Assembly: GCA_028583605.1 (NCBI GenBank)
Contig: CM053328.1
Span: 13,815,086-13,879,085 of the forward strand
Length of the DNA stretch: 64,000 nt
Source of the DNA: Dastarcus helophoroides
Taxonomy: Eukaryota > Arthropoda > Insecta > Coleoptera > Bothrideridae
Direction: 5' to 3'
Positions 20,484 to 32,284 of this stretch are shown here, one piece after another (position 1 is the stretch's first letter; each line of letters opens with the position of its first letter). The notes under the pieces are model-generated. The model did no database searches. It was given only the letters and a program-made list of their open reading frames with translations, and was not told the DNA's origin. Position numbers and translations under genes: made by a program.

Positions 20484-21716
20484 CTAAAGGTATAGCCTAA
20501 AGACTTTTTGGACCCTCCACAGCATGAGCTCCATGCCGGAGACTGCGTCTTGACCGCTACAACCGTTCTGAATGCTACGCTTGAAAATCGTCGAAATCAA
20601 ATTTTTCAGGGATCTCTTGTTGGGCAATCTTTTGGAAGAACGGAACGAATGTTCAGTGCTCACAATCGAACCGTGCACTATCCGTGCCCTGAGATTGTTC
20701 TCTAGTCCATGTCCAATGAGAATAGTCGTGGCACTGCTGGAACTCATGAGATGACGACGAAGACATTTCACGGGATGCTTCGCTGTTATCCCGAAAAAGC
20801 ATGTGTTATATTCCACGATCTTATTCTCATAAAACTACTATAAACCAGGCGCCCATCCATCCCCACCTCAGTCGCTTTGCTCCACTCGAGCCCCCGCACA
20901 GTAAAACACATTTCACAGTACAACGCATAAACTCCGTAGTTAACATCGATTGGCACATACCTCCACGGCTTAGTTTTTACGTAATGTTGAAAAGGTCTGT
21001 TCAATTTATTCATGGCTTCATTCCATACGTGTAATTTACTGGTGGTGCACCCTTTGGTGCTCGCCTTCCCCCCACAGTAGTGAAACTCGCACCGTTCATG
21101 CGTCAAATACTTGTTTTTGGTCAGGAAGAAAGAGCTGCCGCAGCGGACGCACGGTATCTTAAATGTGGAGCCGTTGGTACCACCGCAACTGGCAAAAAGT
21201 GATCGCTTCTACTTCATGTGAGACTCCTCCAAGCTGCGGACAATCGAACTCCCGGACAACCCATTTTCTTCCAGAAAATCGCTAGAGTCTCTCAAACTAC
21301 TAGACTCTAGCTCCCCGTTGCAATCATTCCACATTGGACGTAACTTATATTCATTTACGTTGACATCGAATTCCTTCACTGGAAATCGGTCGCTCCTGAA
21401 TATAACGGGCTGATTATTATCAGTTTTTACGGGATATCCTAAGCTGAGCATCTGCTCTTGTGTTATTATGCAACTATGCAAAAATTCTGCGAATTTGCTC
21501 TCGGGGATGTTAAGGTATGGACATCGCTTTCATGTGTTCCAGCTTTTTCGAGTTTTCCTTTTTCTGGTCGGGCAGCGGTACCTCCGATCTTTTTTGGCAT
21601 TTTCCTTGGCTATTTCGTAACCATTTCGTCTGGATTCGATGCTTGACGGTTGACTGTTTTCTTTGTTGCTACTTTTGTCAGCTATGATATCTTCTGGGTC
21701 AGGATCCTCTGCACAC
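20484..21716 (-). pseudogene. REXO1/GOR-type RNA exonuclease, decayed
   Basis: Reading 5' to 3' on the minus strand: an exon-like start after TTTTTTGTGTGCAG (21717), an acidic and basic linker, then a block with EQMLSLGYPVKTDN (around 21440). A zinc-binding CVRCG...HERCEFHYCG block (about 21155-21065) follows with a CTTSKLHVWN tail. Last comes the DEDDh exonuclease fold at about 20960-20500. These are the ordered parts of REXO1-family RNA exonucleases. Breaks include a stop after HMK at 21209 and a frameshift near 20800. Catalytic damage: the family LDCEM motif reads LYCEM, the GHSLESDL-like motif reads GHGLENNL, and the His of the last motif is missing. The preserved acceptor argues against a simple processed retrocopy. 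Confidence 0.8.
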
Positions 21717-22375
21717 AAAAAACACAGATTAATAAAACGCAATATTACCACATCATCCCCACCATTATCTTTAGTTTCAGACTTCTATGCCAATCATCAA
21801 TCGATCGGTTATAATGTTTAAGTTTTCAGGATAGCCTACCTTAAACAAATAGCAAACCATTTAGGCAAAACGTTAGTGTCCCAAATTTCTCAACATTGCA
21901 AAATTCTACTAGGAACTCGGAAATGTTACTATCCCTAGATTTAGTTTCATTAATTAGTGAATAATTTGGGATTTTCTGCTAATTCGATCGAACAATTATA
22001 AAATTTTTGGCATATCATATCTGAAACAAATGCCCCAAGAGAACGCTATTTTGCAAAATTCTATTATGACCTGCGACATTAAATTTGGAATTCTGGCATC
22101 ACGTTTGAAATTGTAAATAAAGTTAAACTTCAAATTTACAATTCAAAGCTGTTTGTATCAAAAACAACAAAACTTCAAAAATCTGAAAACAAAATTAATT
22201 ATAAATTTAAGTATGCAATACTCTAGAAATAATAATAAAACAGACCATCGCTGATAAAACATAAAAACGGATAAGAATAGAACACAAAAACGCAGAAAAT
22301 AAAAGAGAACTTGAAATTTTAGATTGTAATGAAATAAAAACTTGGTGTCCAAGCGAACAGACTAAAACGCTACAC
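21717..22375. other. No gene recognised
   Basis: Upstream of the exonuclease remnant on the minus strand I cannot identify the preceding exon. Bases 22080-22370 are AT-rich and run into the LINE. Confidence 0.35.
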
Positions 22376-24060
22376 CAAATCGTACAATCGAAAGAAACAC
22401 AATGAACTTTTCAATAAAAACAAAAACAATTTTACCGAACAATGGAACAAACAACAGAAGGCAAAAACATAACAAGGATGCCGCTTAAAAGTTACCACCA
22501 AGGGTAGAAGATATCAAAAAGTTCTGGGAAAACATAAAGTCGAGCAGAAAAATACATAACAACCAAGTGAAATGGATAGAGGAAGAAAGGAGGAGAACGG
22601 GAAAAACACGATCCATGCGATCTAACAACATAACGAAAGAAGACATTAAAAAAGCTATAAAAAAGACACAAAACTGGAAAAGCCCCGGATAAGACAGCAT
22701 CCACAACTACTACATAAAATACTCACCAGCAACGCATAAACCCTTAGCAAGCTTTTTCTCCAAAGTAATAAGAGAACCAGAAACAATACCCAAATTTTTG
22801 AACTAAGGACTAGCACAACTACTATCAAAAATTCAAGTGTACACTTAGAATTCTAGTAAATATAGACCTATCACATGTCTATCTACGATGTACAAATTAT
22901 CACAGACAAAATATACGAACATCTAGAACAAAACAAGGTCATCACAGAAGAAAAAAAGGGATGTAGGAAAAGATCAGAAGGTTTCAAGGAACAGATAATT
23001 ATTGACAGCACCCTAACAGAAAACTGTAAGAAACACAAGAACAACTTGTACGTGGCTACTACTGACTACTGACTATCAAAAAGCATTCGACAGCGTTCCC
23101 CATTCCCGGCTCCTTGAAATCTTACACATATAAAAAATAGATCCCCGCAATTACTGCTCTCTTACAAGTACTTATGAAAAGGTGGAACACCAACTTAAAG
23201 TTAAAAATTCCCAATAGATCTCCAATCGAGACTGGAAATATGCCAATCAAAAAAGGCATCTTCCAAGGGGACTCCCTAAGTGCACTATGGTTTTGTCACG
23301 CTATAAACCCCTTATCTAACAGCCTAAGGTATGCAACAGAAGGATTCATACCAACACACACACACACCCTGGCATATTTCATCTATTCTATTTGGATAAC
23401 CTCAAATTATATTATTAACCAGAAAAGATTTGGATTACCAACTAAATATCGTAACTAATTTCATCCATATGACTTTAGATGTAGATAAATGTAAAATAAA
23501 TGGCATGAAAAAAGGTAAATGGATAGAACAACAGCGATACAATAAGCAGAATGAAAAGGACGAAGAAACTGAGGCAATGGCGGATACCGAAACATATAAA
23601 TAGGCGTTGGACAATCAAATGTCACAAACCATAAAAGAATGAAAGATAAAGCAAGAGAAAATGCAAATGCGCATAAAAAATATACTCGTAACCAAACTCT
23701 TAGCTATTAATAAAACAAAAACAATTAATACTTTCGTACTTTCAGTAGTAACTTGCACATTGGGAATCATACGTTCCCTGCACTAAATACAGAATAAACC
23801 ACTCAAAAAGCTCCGTAGAAAGGTTTTGCCTTCCAAGGTCAAAGGGAGGACGAAGTATACTCGACCTGAAAGTGCAATATGTGAACCAGATAAACAACCT
23901 GAGAAAATATTTCTATGAAAAGGCCAAACACAGCAGAATGCACGAAGACATTGTAACTATTGAAAGAAAACTAACTCCACTCAACCTTGCAAACAAGCAA
24001 TACACATCACTAATATTACAAACGGACAATTACAAAATTATACGATGGAAGTCAAAACAA
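22376..24060 (+). mobile_element. Decayed R4/Dong-like non-LTR retrotransposon
   Basis: The conceptual reading in shifting frames gives, in order: NRKKHNELFNKN, a PITCLSTMYK-like block near 22865, KIYEHLEQNKVITEEKKGCR (22908 on), EQIIIDSTL, TDYQKAFDSVPHSRLLEIL (23064 on), GIFQGDSLSALWFCHAINPL (23255 on), a catalytic box, then a DKCKINGMKKGKW block (23485 on) and a TETYK-like block. This order and wording fit the R4/Dong group. Many stops and shifts are present. The 5' end and the 3' limit near 24060 are uncertain. Confidence 0.8.
22875..23458 (+). pseudogene. R4/Dong-like reverse transcriptase core
   Basis: Three open pieces (22875-23069, 23064-23130 in another frame, 23174-23455) hold the RT fingers and palm. 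The FDSVPH block carries the first catalytic Asp. The palm box at 23389-23400 reads YLDN where YMDD is expected, so one of the paired aspartates is lost. A short (AC)n run at 23356-23368 precedes it. Confidence 0.8.
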
Positions 24061-24280
24061 GTGTTGGTTCTGAAGGTAATTTATGGGGTATACTACTTAT
24101 ACCGGTTGCAGAAAATATATATGATCCATCTTTCCACCACACGGGCACTTTATCATGATCAATCAAACCCTGACCAGATGACCTGTAATTTGGAAAGTGA
24201 CTTGAAGATACTAATTTTAAGATGAAGTCAAACTGAACCTTAGCCTGGGTAATTTTAATCCTTATTAAACAATTGCCCAT
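24053..24280 (-). other. Unidentified minus-strand open frame
   Basis: An open stretch of about 76 codons has unusually mixed residues for this window (SGQGLIDHDKVPVWWKDGSY near its middle). A possible splice acceptor, TTTCCAAATTACAG, lies within it at about 24187-24200. It begins where similarity to the LINE fades. I recognise no family. It may be an exon, a remnant of another mobile element, or chance. Confidence 0.25.
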
Positions 24281-25150
24281 TTAATGATCTCCATTGTCTA
24301 TTTACTTTGTATTTGTCTGGTAATTGCTATATACCTCAAATTGTCTGCACCGTTTTATTTGTCATTAGGATTATTGGGCACTGAGATAAGATTAGGACCG
24401 AGAGTATTATCAGTTTATTTCCTTAATTGACTATTTTTATTTGTAATACTACCTGTAGATGTTGAACACCCAAAGATAATAGGAAAGTGAATTGCCAAAA
24501 TGGACAAGCAAAATTCACCACAATAGCAATGCTTCTTTGTTAAACTTAATTTATATATTGCTGCTTTTAGAAATATTCCTAATGTAAAAATAGATAATAT
24601 CAAATTTTCCCCTTTCCACTAAATTCATGCCGAGTGTTTCAATCCGTTACACGCACTGTTATCAGTCCTACAACAACTTACTGTAGCGTTTCAGTTTTTT
24701 AAGTCATTCCTATTTTTAATTGAATCCCTAAAATCTACCGTTTTTACTTCTATTATTTTCAAAGTAATTAAAATGGAAATTTTAACAAATTTTCTAAAAC
24801 TTCAACCATTACCCGAAAATTTTAATTTTTCTAGAAAGCTCAGATTAGCCTTAACTATAGAATTTTTCCATTCGATTTCTAAAATTTCGACTTTTGTTCT
24901 CAAGATTTACAATCAAAGTTCGACTAATTTCTCAAGCTTGTCTTTTAAACTGCAGTTTTCTGAGAGAGTTTCTCTAGAAATTTTGACTATTTCTTAAAAT
25001 TTCTACGTTTAAATCAAGATTTTGACTTTGACCATAGCCCAAAAATTTTAATTGTACTAGAAATTTAAGTTTAGACTATAATCAATAACATCATTAGTTA
25101 TCTAAAATTTTTCAATGAATTTTTTGAAAATTGTGATTTTTTTCTCGAGA
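24281..25150. other. Intergenic; AT-rich filler in the right half
   Basis: Up to about 24760 nothing is recognised. From 24760 to 25150 the TTTCGAC/AAATTTCTAG filler vocabulary appears. Confidence 0.4.
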
Positions 25151-25153
25151 TTC

Positions 25154-25745
25154 AGTTCCAAGATTTCTCTTGGGACGATTATGTACGCGTCATTGTCAAA
25201 TCCGTCTTTCAGAAGCTAGGCTTTCTCTTTAGGGATAAAAACTATTTCACATCTCATCAGCTGCTTACTCTATACAAAGCTCAAGTTAAGCCAACACCAG
25301 AATACTCATGTTTGGAGTTCAGCCCCAAAGCACACTTTGGCTCTTTTGAATTCAATTCAAAGAAGAGCGATTCGTCTAATTGATGACGAGAGTTTGACCG
25401 ATTCTCTCGAAACACTAGGGCACAGGCGGATGGTTGGTGACTTGTCTCTTTTTTGCAAGTACTATCATCGAAGATGCTTGCAGGAACTAATAAGATTGAT
25501 CCCCCCAAGGCAAGATTCTTGAGGTATACAAGACCGTCAGAGACAGCAAATTCTTGTTCGGTCCAGCTTGACACACTGAGGACTTCTGTTTACAGAGACT
25601 CTTTTTTCTATAGAACTTCCAAGCTATGGAACTCGAGAGAACTTTCCTCCAAAAATTACAACCTATCCTTGTTTAAGAAGGCAGTTCATCGCCATCTATC
25701 CTTGTTTCCGCATCCTACTCGGAGTGCTTTGAAGGCATAATGGGG
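25154..25745 (+). mobile_element. LINE reverse transcriptase C-terminal fragment
   Basis: The reading starts with SWDDYVRVIVKSVFQKLGFL and RDKNYFTSHQLLTLYKAQVKP, shifts frame, and continues STLALLNSIQRRAIRLIDDE and LETLGHRRMVGDLSLFCKYYH (25337 on). It shifts again to FLRYTRPSETANSCSVQLDT and SVYRDSFFYRTSKLWNSREL, ending LFKKAVHRHLSLFPHP at about 25718. This is the conserved thumb and tail of a LINE RT family common in arthropods. Only the 3' end of the element is present, with two frameshifts. Confidence 0.8.
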
Positions 25746-27830
25746 TTACCCTTTGTGAGCGGATTAACCTTAAAAAAACCTATCCAAGGTGGTCTATTTC
25801 TTTCGAAATCTCATCTCTTTTTCGAGCTTTTTATTTAATACTTCCGGAAATATCTAAAGTAAAATTAAGGTTGGGTTTTCTTTAAAAATATCTGCTAAAA
25901 GCTGCATATTTTGAATTTGTTTTAGAAACTTAGCTGCTCGAAGTTAAAATGTCAAGGGACAGGTGAAATATTGCAGTTTAAAGTCGAAATTTTGAAAATG
26001 ATGTTGAAATTTCGAAAGTAAATTTGAAATGATAACTGCTTTAATAAAATTCTCAATTTAGGTTTGCTTTACATATTTTCCCTAAAATATTAATGTTATT
26101 ATTTTAAAGCTTTGACTTTTTTCTCCAGATTTAGAGTATTTTTGGATAGTTTGTGTTTAAATATCAAGTAAAGTTTTATGAAACATTGCACCTTCGACCC
26201 TGTTTTAAAAAGCAAATTTCTCATATTTTTAATTTACCATAGTTCGCATACTTTTTAGGCAAAGTTGGAAAGTTTTTCCTTTGTTTTAAAAATGTCGACA
26301 TCAAAATCGAAATTTAGACATTGTTCTCATTATTTTTGCTGATCCAAAAATTTTAGTTTTTATCTAAACAATTTTTGGAAGTTGTAATTACATTTTTTAA
26401 GTCTCTACACCTTTAATCTCAAAATTTCCATTCATTGTAATGAGTTGGATTCTGAAAATTTATTTTTTTATTTCGAGTTTTTATTCAAAATCTCGAGAAA
26501 AAGTTCAATTCGTTTAAAAATACGAATAGATAAACTGAATTTACTGATGTTTTCTTGCTTTGACTTTAATCTGAAAGCTTCGATTTTGTAAACAAATTTT
26601 GAGTTTTTATAAAAGTCTAAATATAGCATTATATTTTCACTTCTCTGAACCTGAACTCGAAAGTTTAAACATCGATAAAAAAACATAATTTCTAGAAAAA
26701 TTATGAATTTTGATTTTGAATTCAAAAATTTAGACAGAAAATTGGAAGTTTAGGTTAGGAATTTTGCTAAATGACCAAATGTTTGAAACAAACCAAAAAT
26801 TATAAAAAGAAACTCTCAAAAATTTGTCTTTTATTATCGTCGTTTATTATTTTGGGTTAAGATTAATATTTCTCTAAATTAAACTATCAATATTTAGAAC
26901 CTTATACATAAATTTCGGATTTTTCGTTTGAAATACTGACCGTTCTCAAAATCTCAAGTTAACATTTTATTTATTTCTTGTTTGGTTTCTCAGCTCGATT
27001 TTTTTTTAAATTAAATCGAAATTTGTGACAGAAAATTTAAAATTTTTTGTGTCTAAATTTGAAGACAAAATATTGAATGAAAAAATTATTGAAAAAATCC
27101 ATTTAAATCTTCCAATTTCGAATATAGCAGAAGTTTTCACTTTTTTAGTAAATAGGGATTTTTACCAAATTTTAAGTTTAAACTTGACATTTTGGGATTT
27201 TTTCACTCGACGATGAATTTCGTTTTTAGTTTTTCCTCTAGAATGTTTTTTTCTCAAAATTAGGAATTTAAAGTTGAAGTTTACAACTCAAAATGTTGAG
27301 AACTTTTTTGAAAATGTTTATCAAACAAAAGTCAAGTTTAACCTCAAAAGAGTGGCATTTTCTGAAATTCACGAAATACCTACATTTTAAAAAACTTCCA
27401 ATTTACAAAAGAAAATGGAATTTTAACACGAAATATTGGGAAAACAGAAATTTTGAGTAACAAGTCAAAGATTGTAAATAGATTTTAGGTTGAGAATGTA
27501 AAGTTGAGATTAAAAAGGTGATTTTTATTCCACACCCGAAAAGAAGAAATTCTAATTTACAAATTTTAGCTACGACGATTTTCTCGAAAACTGTAAATTG
27601 CGAGAAAAAAATCAGAATAACAAGAAGTTGTGAAGTTAAAAATGTAATACTAAGTTGGACATTTTAAGATCAGTTTGGAAAGTTGGAGAGAAATATTTTA
27701 CACTTGAAACGAAAATTCAGATTTATAATAAAATTCTCGAATGTGCTTATAAAATTCAAAAGGTGGAGAAAACATTTCGATAGAAGAAAAAAGGAACCTT
27801 ATTATAATAAAATATATCGAATATCTAAAG
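25746..27830. repeat. AT-rich degenerate filler
   Basis: Both orientations of the TTTCGAC/GTCGAAA vocabulary occur in patches. Apparent frames at 26468-26725 (-) and 27025-27213 (+) are Lys/Phe/Ile-rich and carry no domain. Confidence 0.55.
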
Positions 27831-28984
27831 TAACACGCAACAAATGGAAGTAACGATTCCAAAAGAACGCAAAAATGGCCAAACTCTTGTTAAAGCTCTA
27901 TTTTCTAAGGTAATTTTATCTAGAAAATATACAACTTATCAATAATTTCCTGGTCCTACATATAATAGTTGCAGATAATACTGCGAAGGCCACATTTTAC
28001 TGAAATAACTTCTTGTTTGCATGATAACAACTTAAACATACCTTATTATTTCATTCAGAACAACGATCACATTCAATAAGGTGAGGTGATTTCTGAAACT
28101 AAAAACTACACATTACACCCTTAATAGAAGATACCGACATGAAATTTACTCTAGTTATTGAGATTAAAATAGAAGCATCAAAAATTACATACTGGTTTGT
28201 CTTTAAATAAAGTTAAGTTCATTAAACCAGATATTTACTATCAAACAAAACATTTCATTGCAACCACTGTAACTGGTTATTATGAGAAATGCAATATGAT
28301 GGCTAAATATTTTTTGTGAAACCCATGTGGCATAAGGCATGTTTGAAGAAGAACATTCTGCTTTTTTCTAAAAGTTTATATAAAACCAATTTCCATAATG
28401 TGCACATTCGATTCTACCAACCATTTTGGCTTTATTAATTAGGATACCGAAAATCCATTCCTGATCGATATAGCATCCCTAAAATCTTTTCATTACAGTC
28501 ATTCCATCGGTGTCATTTCGTTTTTCTAACATCTCAAAAATGTTTCAAATGGATTCGCCATTATACCAAATGGTTTGCACCTTTCCACTCAATTACATTT
28601 TTTCAGTATCAAAATTGCAATCGTAAGCAAAGCCGTAGTAATGTAAAGCGATTCATCAGCCAAATTAAACCGACATTTTCAACGTCAAAGTCATCTGCGA
28701 GCTTCGAGCAGCATGAACTAGTATCAAAACTGAAATCGCATATCTCTTCACCAGAGCAAGTCATTTACGAGGAATGTTTCCTTCTGGCTTTCGTCCAACG
28801 GATTTCCTTATAAACCAGCGACGCAAGCCAACCAACCCCCATTACATTCTGAATAATACATTGGAAACCGCGCTTAGAGAGACATATTTAATTAGGTGGC
28901 TGTGATCGTCCTTTCGACCTGTTTTATCGAAGCGGGTTAGACGTTTAATCAGAACCAGCTTAATAGAACTTTAATCGACTTTTG
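27831..28984. other. Unannotated, less AT-rich region with repeat fragment
   Basis: Bases 28125-28330 match 42170-42350 (repeat family B, distal part; shared AAGTTCATTAAAC, GTAACTGG, AATATTTTTTG). From about 28480 to 28960 base composition is more balanced. A candidate open frame is listed separately. Confidence 0.45.
28620..28820 (+). other. Candidate open exon-like stretch of unknown nature
   Basis: An acceptor-like ACATTTTTTCAG ends at 28606-28607 or just after it. Following it, a frame without stops runs about 66 codons (ending KSHISSPEQVIYEECFLL then a TAA near 28816). There is no ATG near its start and no recognised domain. A conserved noncoding element is an equal alternative. Confidence 0.2.
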
Positions 28985-29099
28985 AAATTTACTAAAGCAT
29001 TTTCGTAGTAAGAGAATTTATCATGTATGTAAGCGGAACTATAGTGAAATATTGCGAAAAAAGTACTATCATGAACGGGTTAAATATTAAAAATTCAAC

Positions 29100-29405
29100 T
29101 TTTCCTTTAGAACTCCCTAATGATAATTTTCTTTTCAATTTATTTTTATTTAAATAAATGTTTACCCAAGCTAATAGAATCGACAGAAAAGTATTATCGG
29201 ATTCAAACAAAATTGACCTCAACATTTTTATTACTCTAGGCCAAAAAATAAACCAAAATAACTGATTAATCATTTTTCAAATATCCTTAAATTTAATACA
29301 AATAACGGGGCCTGATTTTGTGCGAATATTACGGGACACAAGTCGAAGAAATATATTAAATATATTTATTTAGCAAAATAAGAGAAATTCGTTAAGCTGG
29401 GAATG
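29100..29405. repeat. Dispersed repeat family C, copy 1
   Basis: Colinear with 55300-55565: shared TAATAGAATCGACAG/CATAGAGTCGACAG, AAGT-TTATC, TTCAAACA, CCTCAACATTTTATTAC-like, AATAAATCAACAAAA-like, TTTCAAGTATTCTTAAA-like, and AGAGAAATTCGTTAAGC/AGAGAATTCATTAAGC. No coding content; class unknown. Confidence 0.6.
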
Positions 29406-30041
29406 GGCAAGAGCCAGCTGTTTAGATGCTGCAGCGATGATGTCGAATTCGATGCATAAATGTAGTTTCTTTTATAATATTCATTTTTTTTAAAGTTGCC
29501 AAATTTCGGTTCTCCCAGTTTGTCAAAGCTTTTGATTTTAAGCATATAATTTTGAAAAGAACACTATTTTACAAATCCTAGAAATTTTGAGTTTCTTTAA
29601 TTCCTGTTTAATTAGGAAATTAATACTTTCACAAAATCGCATTTAACTTTCAAATATACCTCTTCATCTCTTAATTTTGACCCTAAATATTTGGTTCTGT
29701 TAAAAATTTTTAAATTATTGCTATTTGAAGTTACTTTTTCAAAAAAATGTCGACATTCTATCCAAAATCTAATGTTTTTCTAAATAATACGACGTTAATT
29801 TCAAAATTGCGTCTTTGATCTTTTTTATTTTTGTTTTTAAAAATAAATCTTTCAGATTAAAATGAAGACTTTTCCTCGACATTTCGAGTAAATTTTTTTA
29901 AGCTTCCAGAGTTGCTCAAAAATTCAACTTTTTCCAATATTTTTATTCAAAATGTTGAGTATAATTAATTATGTCAACTTTAGTGGAAATTTTGATTTTA
30001 AATTCGAGATTTTCGAAATTAAATTTAGGTTATGAATAAAA
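29406..30041. repeat. AT-rich degenerate filler
   Basis: After a short more balanced piece (29395-29460), the sequence becomes AAATTTTGAGTTTC- and AAATGTCGACATTC-like filler up to the foldback MITE. Confidence 0.5.
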
Positions 30042-30331
30042 ACACAGGTCCACAGAAAAAGTGGTGTATGCTAGAGACCGAACTATCATTTTCTGGGGTA
30101 TTTTTTGGGCACGACTCTAAGGTCAAAATAGGGGGTCGATGAGCAAATAATCGAGAAAAACCCAAAAAACCTGTAAAAGTATAGTGACTTTTATCGGTTT
30201 TGCGAGTTTTTCTTGATTGTTTGCTCATTGACTCTCAATTTTGAATTCCGATTCGTGTTTAGTGGAAAAAAATACCCCTAAAAATCATAGTTCTACTTCC
30301 AGCACACACCACTTTTTTAGTGAACCTGTGT
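30042..30331. mobile_element. Foldback MITE, copy 1 (290 bp)
   Basis: The ends are ACACAGGTCCAC and GTGAACCTGTGT. Almost the whole length is an imperfect inverted repeat: GTGGTGTATGCTAGAG against the complement of its right arm, GGGGTATTTTTT, TGAGCAAATAATCGAGAAAAA against its mirror. The centre is near ACTTTTATCGG. A second copy in the same direction lies at 33797-34066. No coding capacity. Confidence 0.8.
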
Positions 30332-30337
30332 AATTAG
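30330..30337. repeat. 8-bp target site duplication (left) of hAT-type element
   Basis: GTAATTAG repeats exactly at 33763-33770. Its first two bases are the last two of the foldback MITE. Confidence 0.8.
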
Positions 30338-31929
30338 TAGAGAGCGAATTATATGCATAGCATTTATAACAAAATATGCGCATATTATATGTATATTTTG
30401 AACAAAATATGCATCGTAATTAGAACTATATGCACATTAATATGCACTATATGCATCATAAATCCAAAAAAATTGGGTTGGATGTAAAACAAATATTTAA
30501 TGACCGTTTAAAAAAGCTACATTACCATCCAATGTAAATTCATTGTTTTAAGAAGTATTGAAATTTTATTTTCATATAATAATGATATTATCAACAATTT
30601 GTCTGCACTAAAATTGCTTGGTGCATATTATTTCAAAAATATAAATAGAGCAACTTCTGTTTCGAATTTTAGTGGGATTAGGTATGTTATATTATTCATT
30701 TAATTTTCTTCTTTTTTACATACCAAAATTATGTATCAAAAATCAATCATTAACTAAATTGTTACGATATTTTAAAATTACTATGAATCGCTTTTTTTTT
30801 GAATTGAACAGTAGTTTTTGGCAGGTTCTTTTAAGGATAGAAACATTTCAATAAAATCAACAGGAAAAAAGTTGTCATCAAAAGAGCTGTTTCAGTTATT
30901 TTTAACTCGTAAAAATCTCTCTCGTGAAAAATATTGAAAAAGTCTAAGAACTAAGGATGTATTAGAGTATTTTACTCCAAAATTATTGATCAAGCTAAAT
31001 CAAAAACTGAGAATTTAATTCCTAAATAAAAAAGGCAACGTATTTGAGTCCACCGCTGTATCCTAATAAATCTCTAACAGACTGTCCAAGACTACGCATA
31101 GCTTCAATTGGTGTGTCTAAGGGCGTAAAATTTTGCACAGGTGTTCTCTGTATGTAATACGTAGAAGAGCACTAAAAGAGCATTTTTCAAAATTCAGCCT
31201 CTCAGGTGAAAAAAATGCATCTTAAAAACCACTTAAAATGTATGCAATGACACGCGATTGTATTTAAAGTTGCCTGCACGGGCTGAGGAATACGTCTTTA
31301 CATGAATTATGTACATTTTTTCAGGTGATCAATATATTTTTTTTAATATGAACTTATTTTAGTTTGAAATGTTTAAATCAAAATCTTGAGAAACAATTTT
31401 TTTTAGACATGTTCAAGTTTCTTCTCGAAATGACTCGACATTTTGTCTTTAAACTCAAAATTCGAAAAACACTAGAAGAAATTCCAATTAAAACCTTTGC
31501 TTTGTGTGTTTTTTTTCAAAATTTCTATTTGCATTTTCAACTCGAAATTCTTCTAAATTTCGACTTTTTTTGAAACTGTTCAGCTTAGACTTAAAAAAAT
31601 TCTTCTTTTTAAAAGGCCAGCTTAAATGTCGAATTTCAGTTAAGTCTCGATTTTTTTTATACAATCAGTTTAAAGTTTTTAACATTCTCAACTTAAAATG
31701 TCAGATTCTTAAAAAATTAAAATGAATAAAATTTTCAAGAATGGTGGAATTTTTTGAAAAGTTGAAGTTTCAAAAATTGGAAGTTTTTGCAAAAAGTCAT
31801 GGATAAAGTTAAGTAGCGGCTAGGGACTCTTAGCCCCCCAAGAGTTCGAGTTAATCTCCCCAAGAGAGATATGAAGTCATATATTTTTTGGTGGATACAA
31901 AATGTCCTGGCGGAATAAAGAAGGATTTT

Positions 31930-32220
31930 TTTTATTTTTGGTCATCAAAGATTGATTGGCCTAGATAGAAAAATAAAAAAGGAAGGTTCTTTTTTGGTCG
32001 TCAACACAAATTGGTTAATCGAAACATAAACATATAAATTGAGGGCTTTTTTTGGTCGACAAAAATTGCTTGGTCGAAATACGAAAATATAACTTGAGAA
32101 CTTTTTTTTTCTTTTTGGTCGACAAAAATTGATTGGTCGAAATACGATATTGAACATAAAATTAACGATCCATTTTTTTGGTCGACAAAAATTGTTTGCT
32201 CTAATACGAGGATATAAATG
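31930..32220. repeat. Tandem repeat, about five ~57-bp units
   Basis: Each unit begins with TTTTTTGGTCGACAAAAATTG or a variant, followed by ATTGGTCGAAATACGA and ATATAA. Units start near 31935, 31990, 32047, 32112 and 32175. The outer ones are the most worn. Confidence 0.75.
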
Positions 32221-32284
32221 GCCCCAACGATATTATCCGGGGGATTTTTTTAGCCTTCCCAATCGAATGGCCTAACTCTCCCAT

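Noticed and set aside
23356..23368. (AC)n microsatellite as a separate feature
   Set aside because: Too short and lies inside the LINE; noted in that entry.
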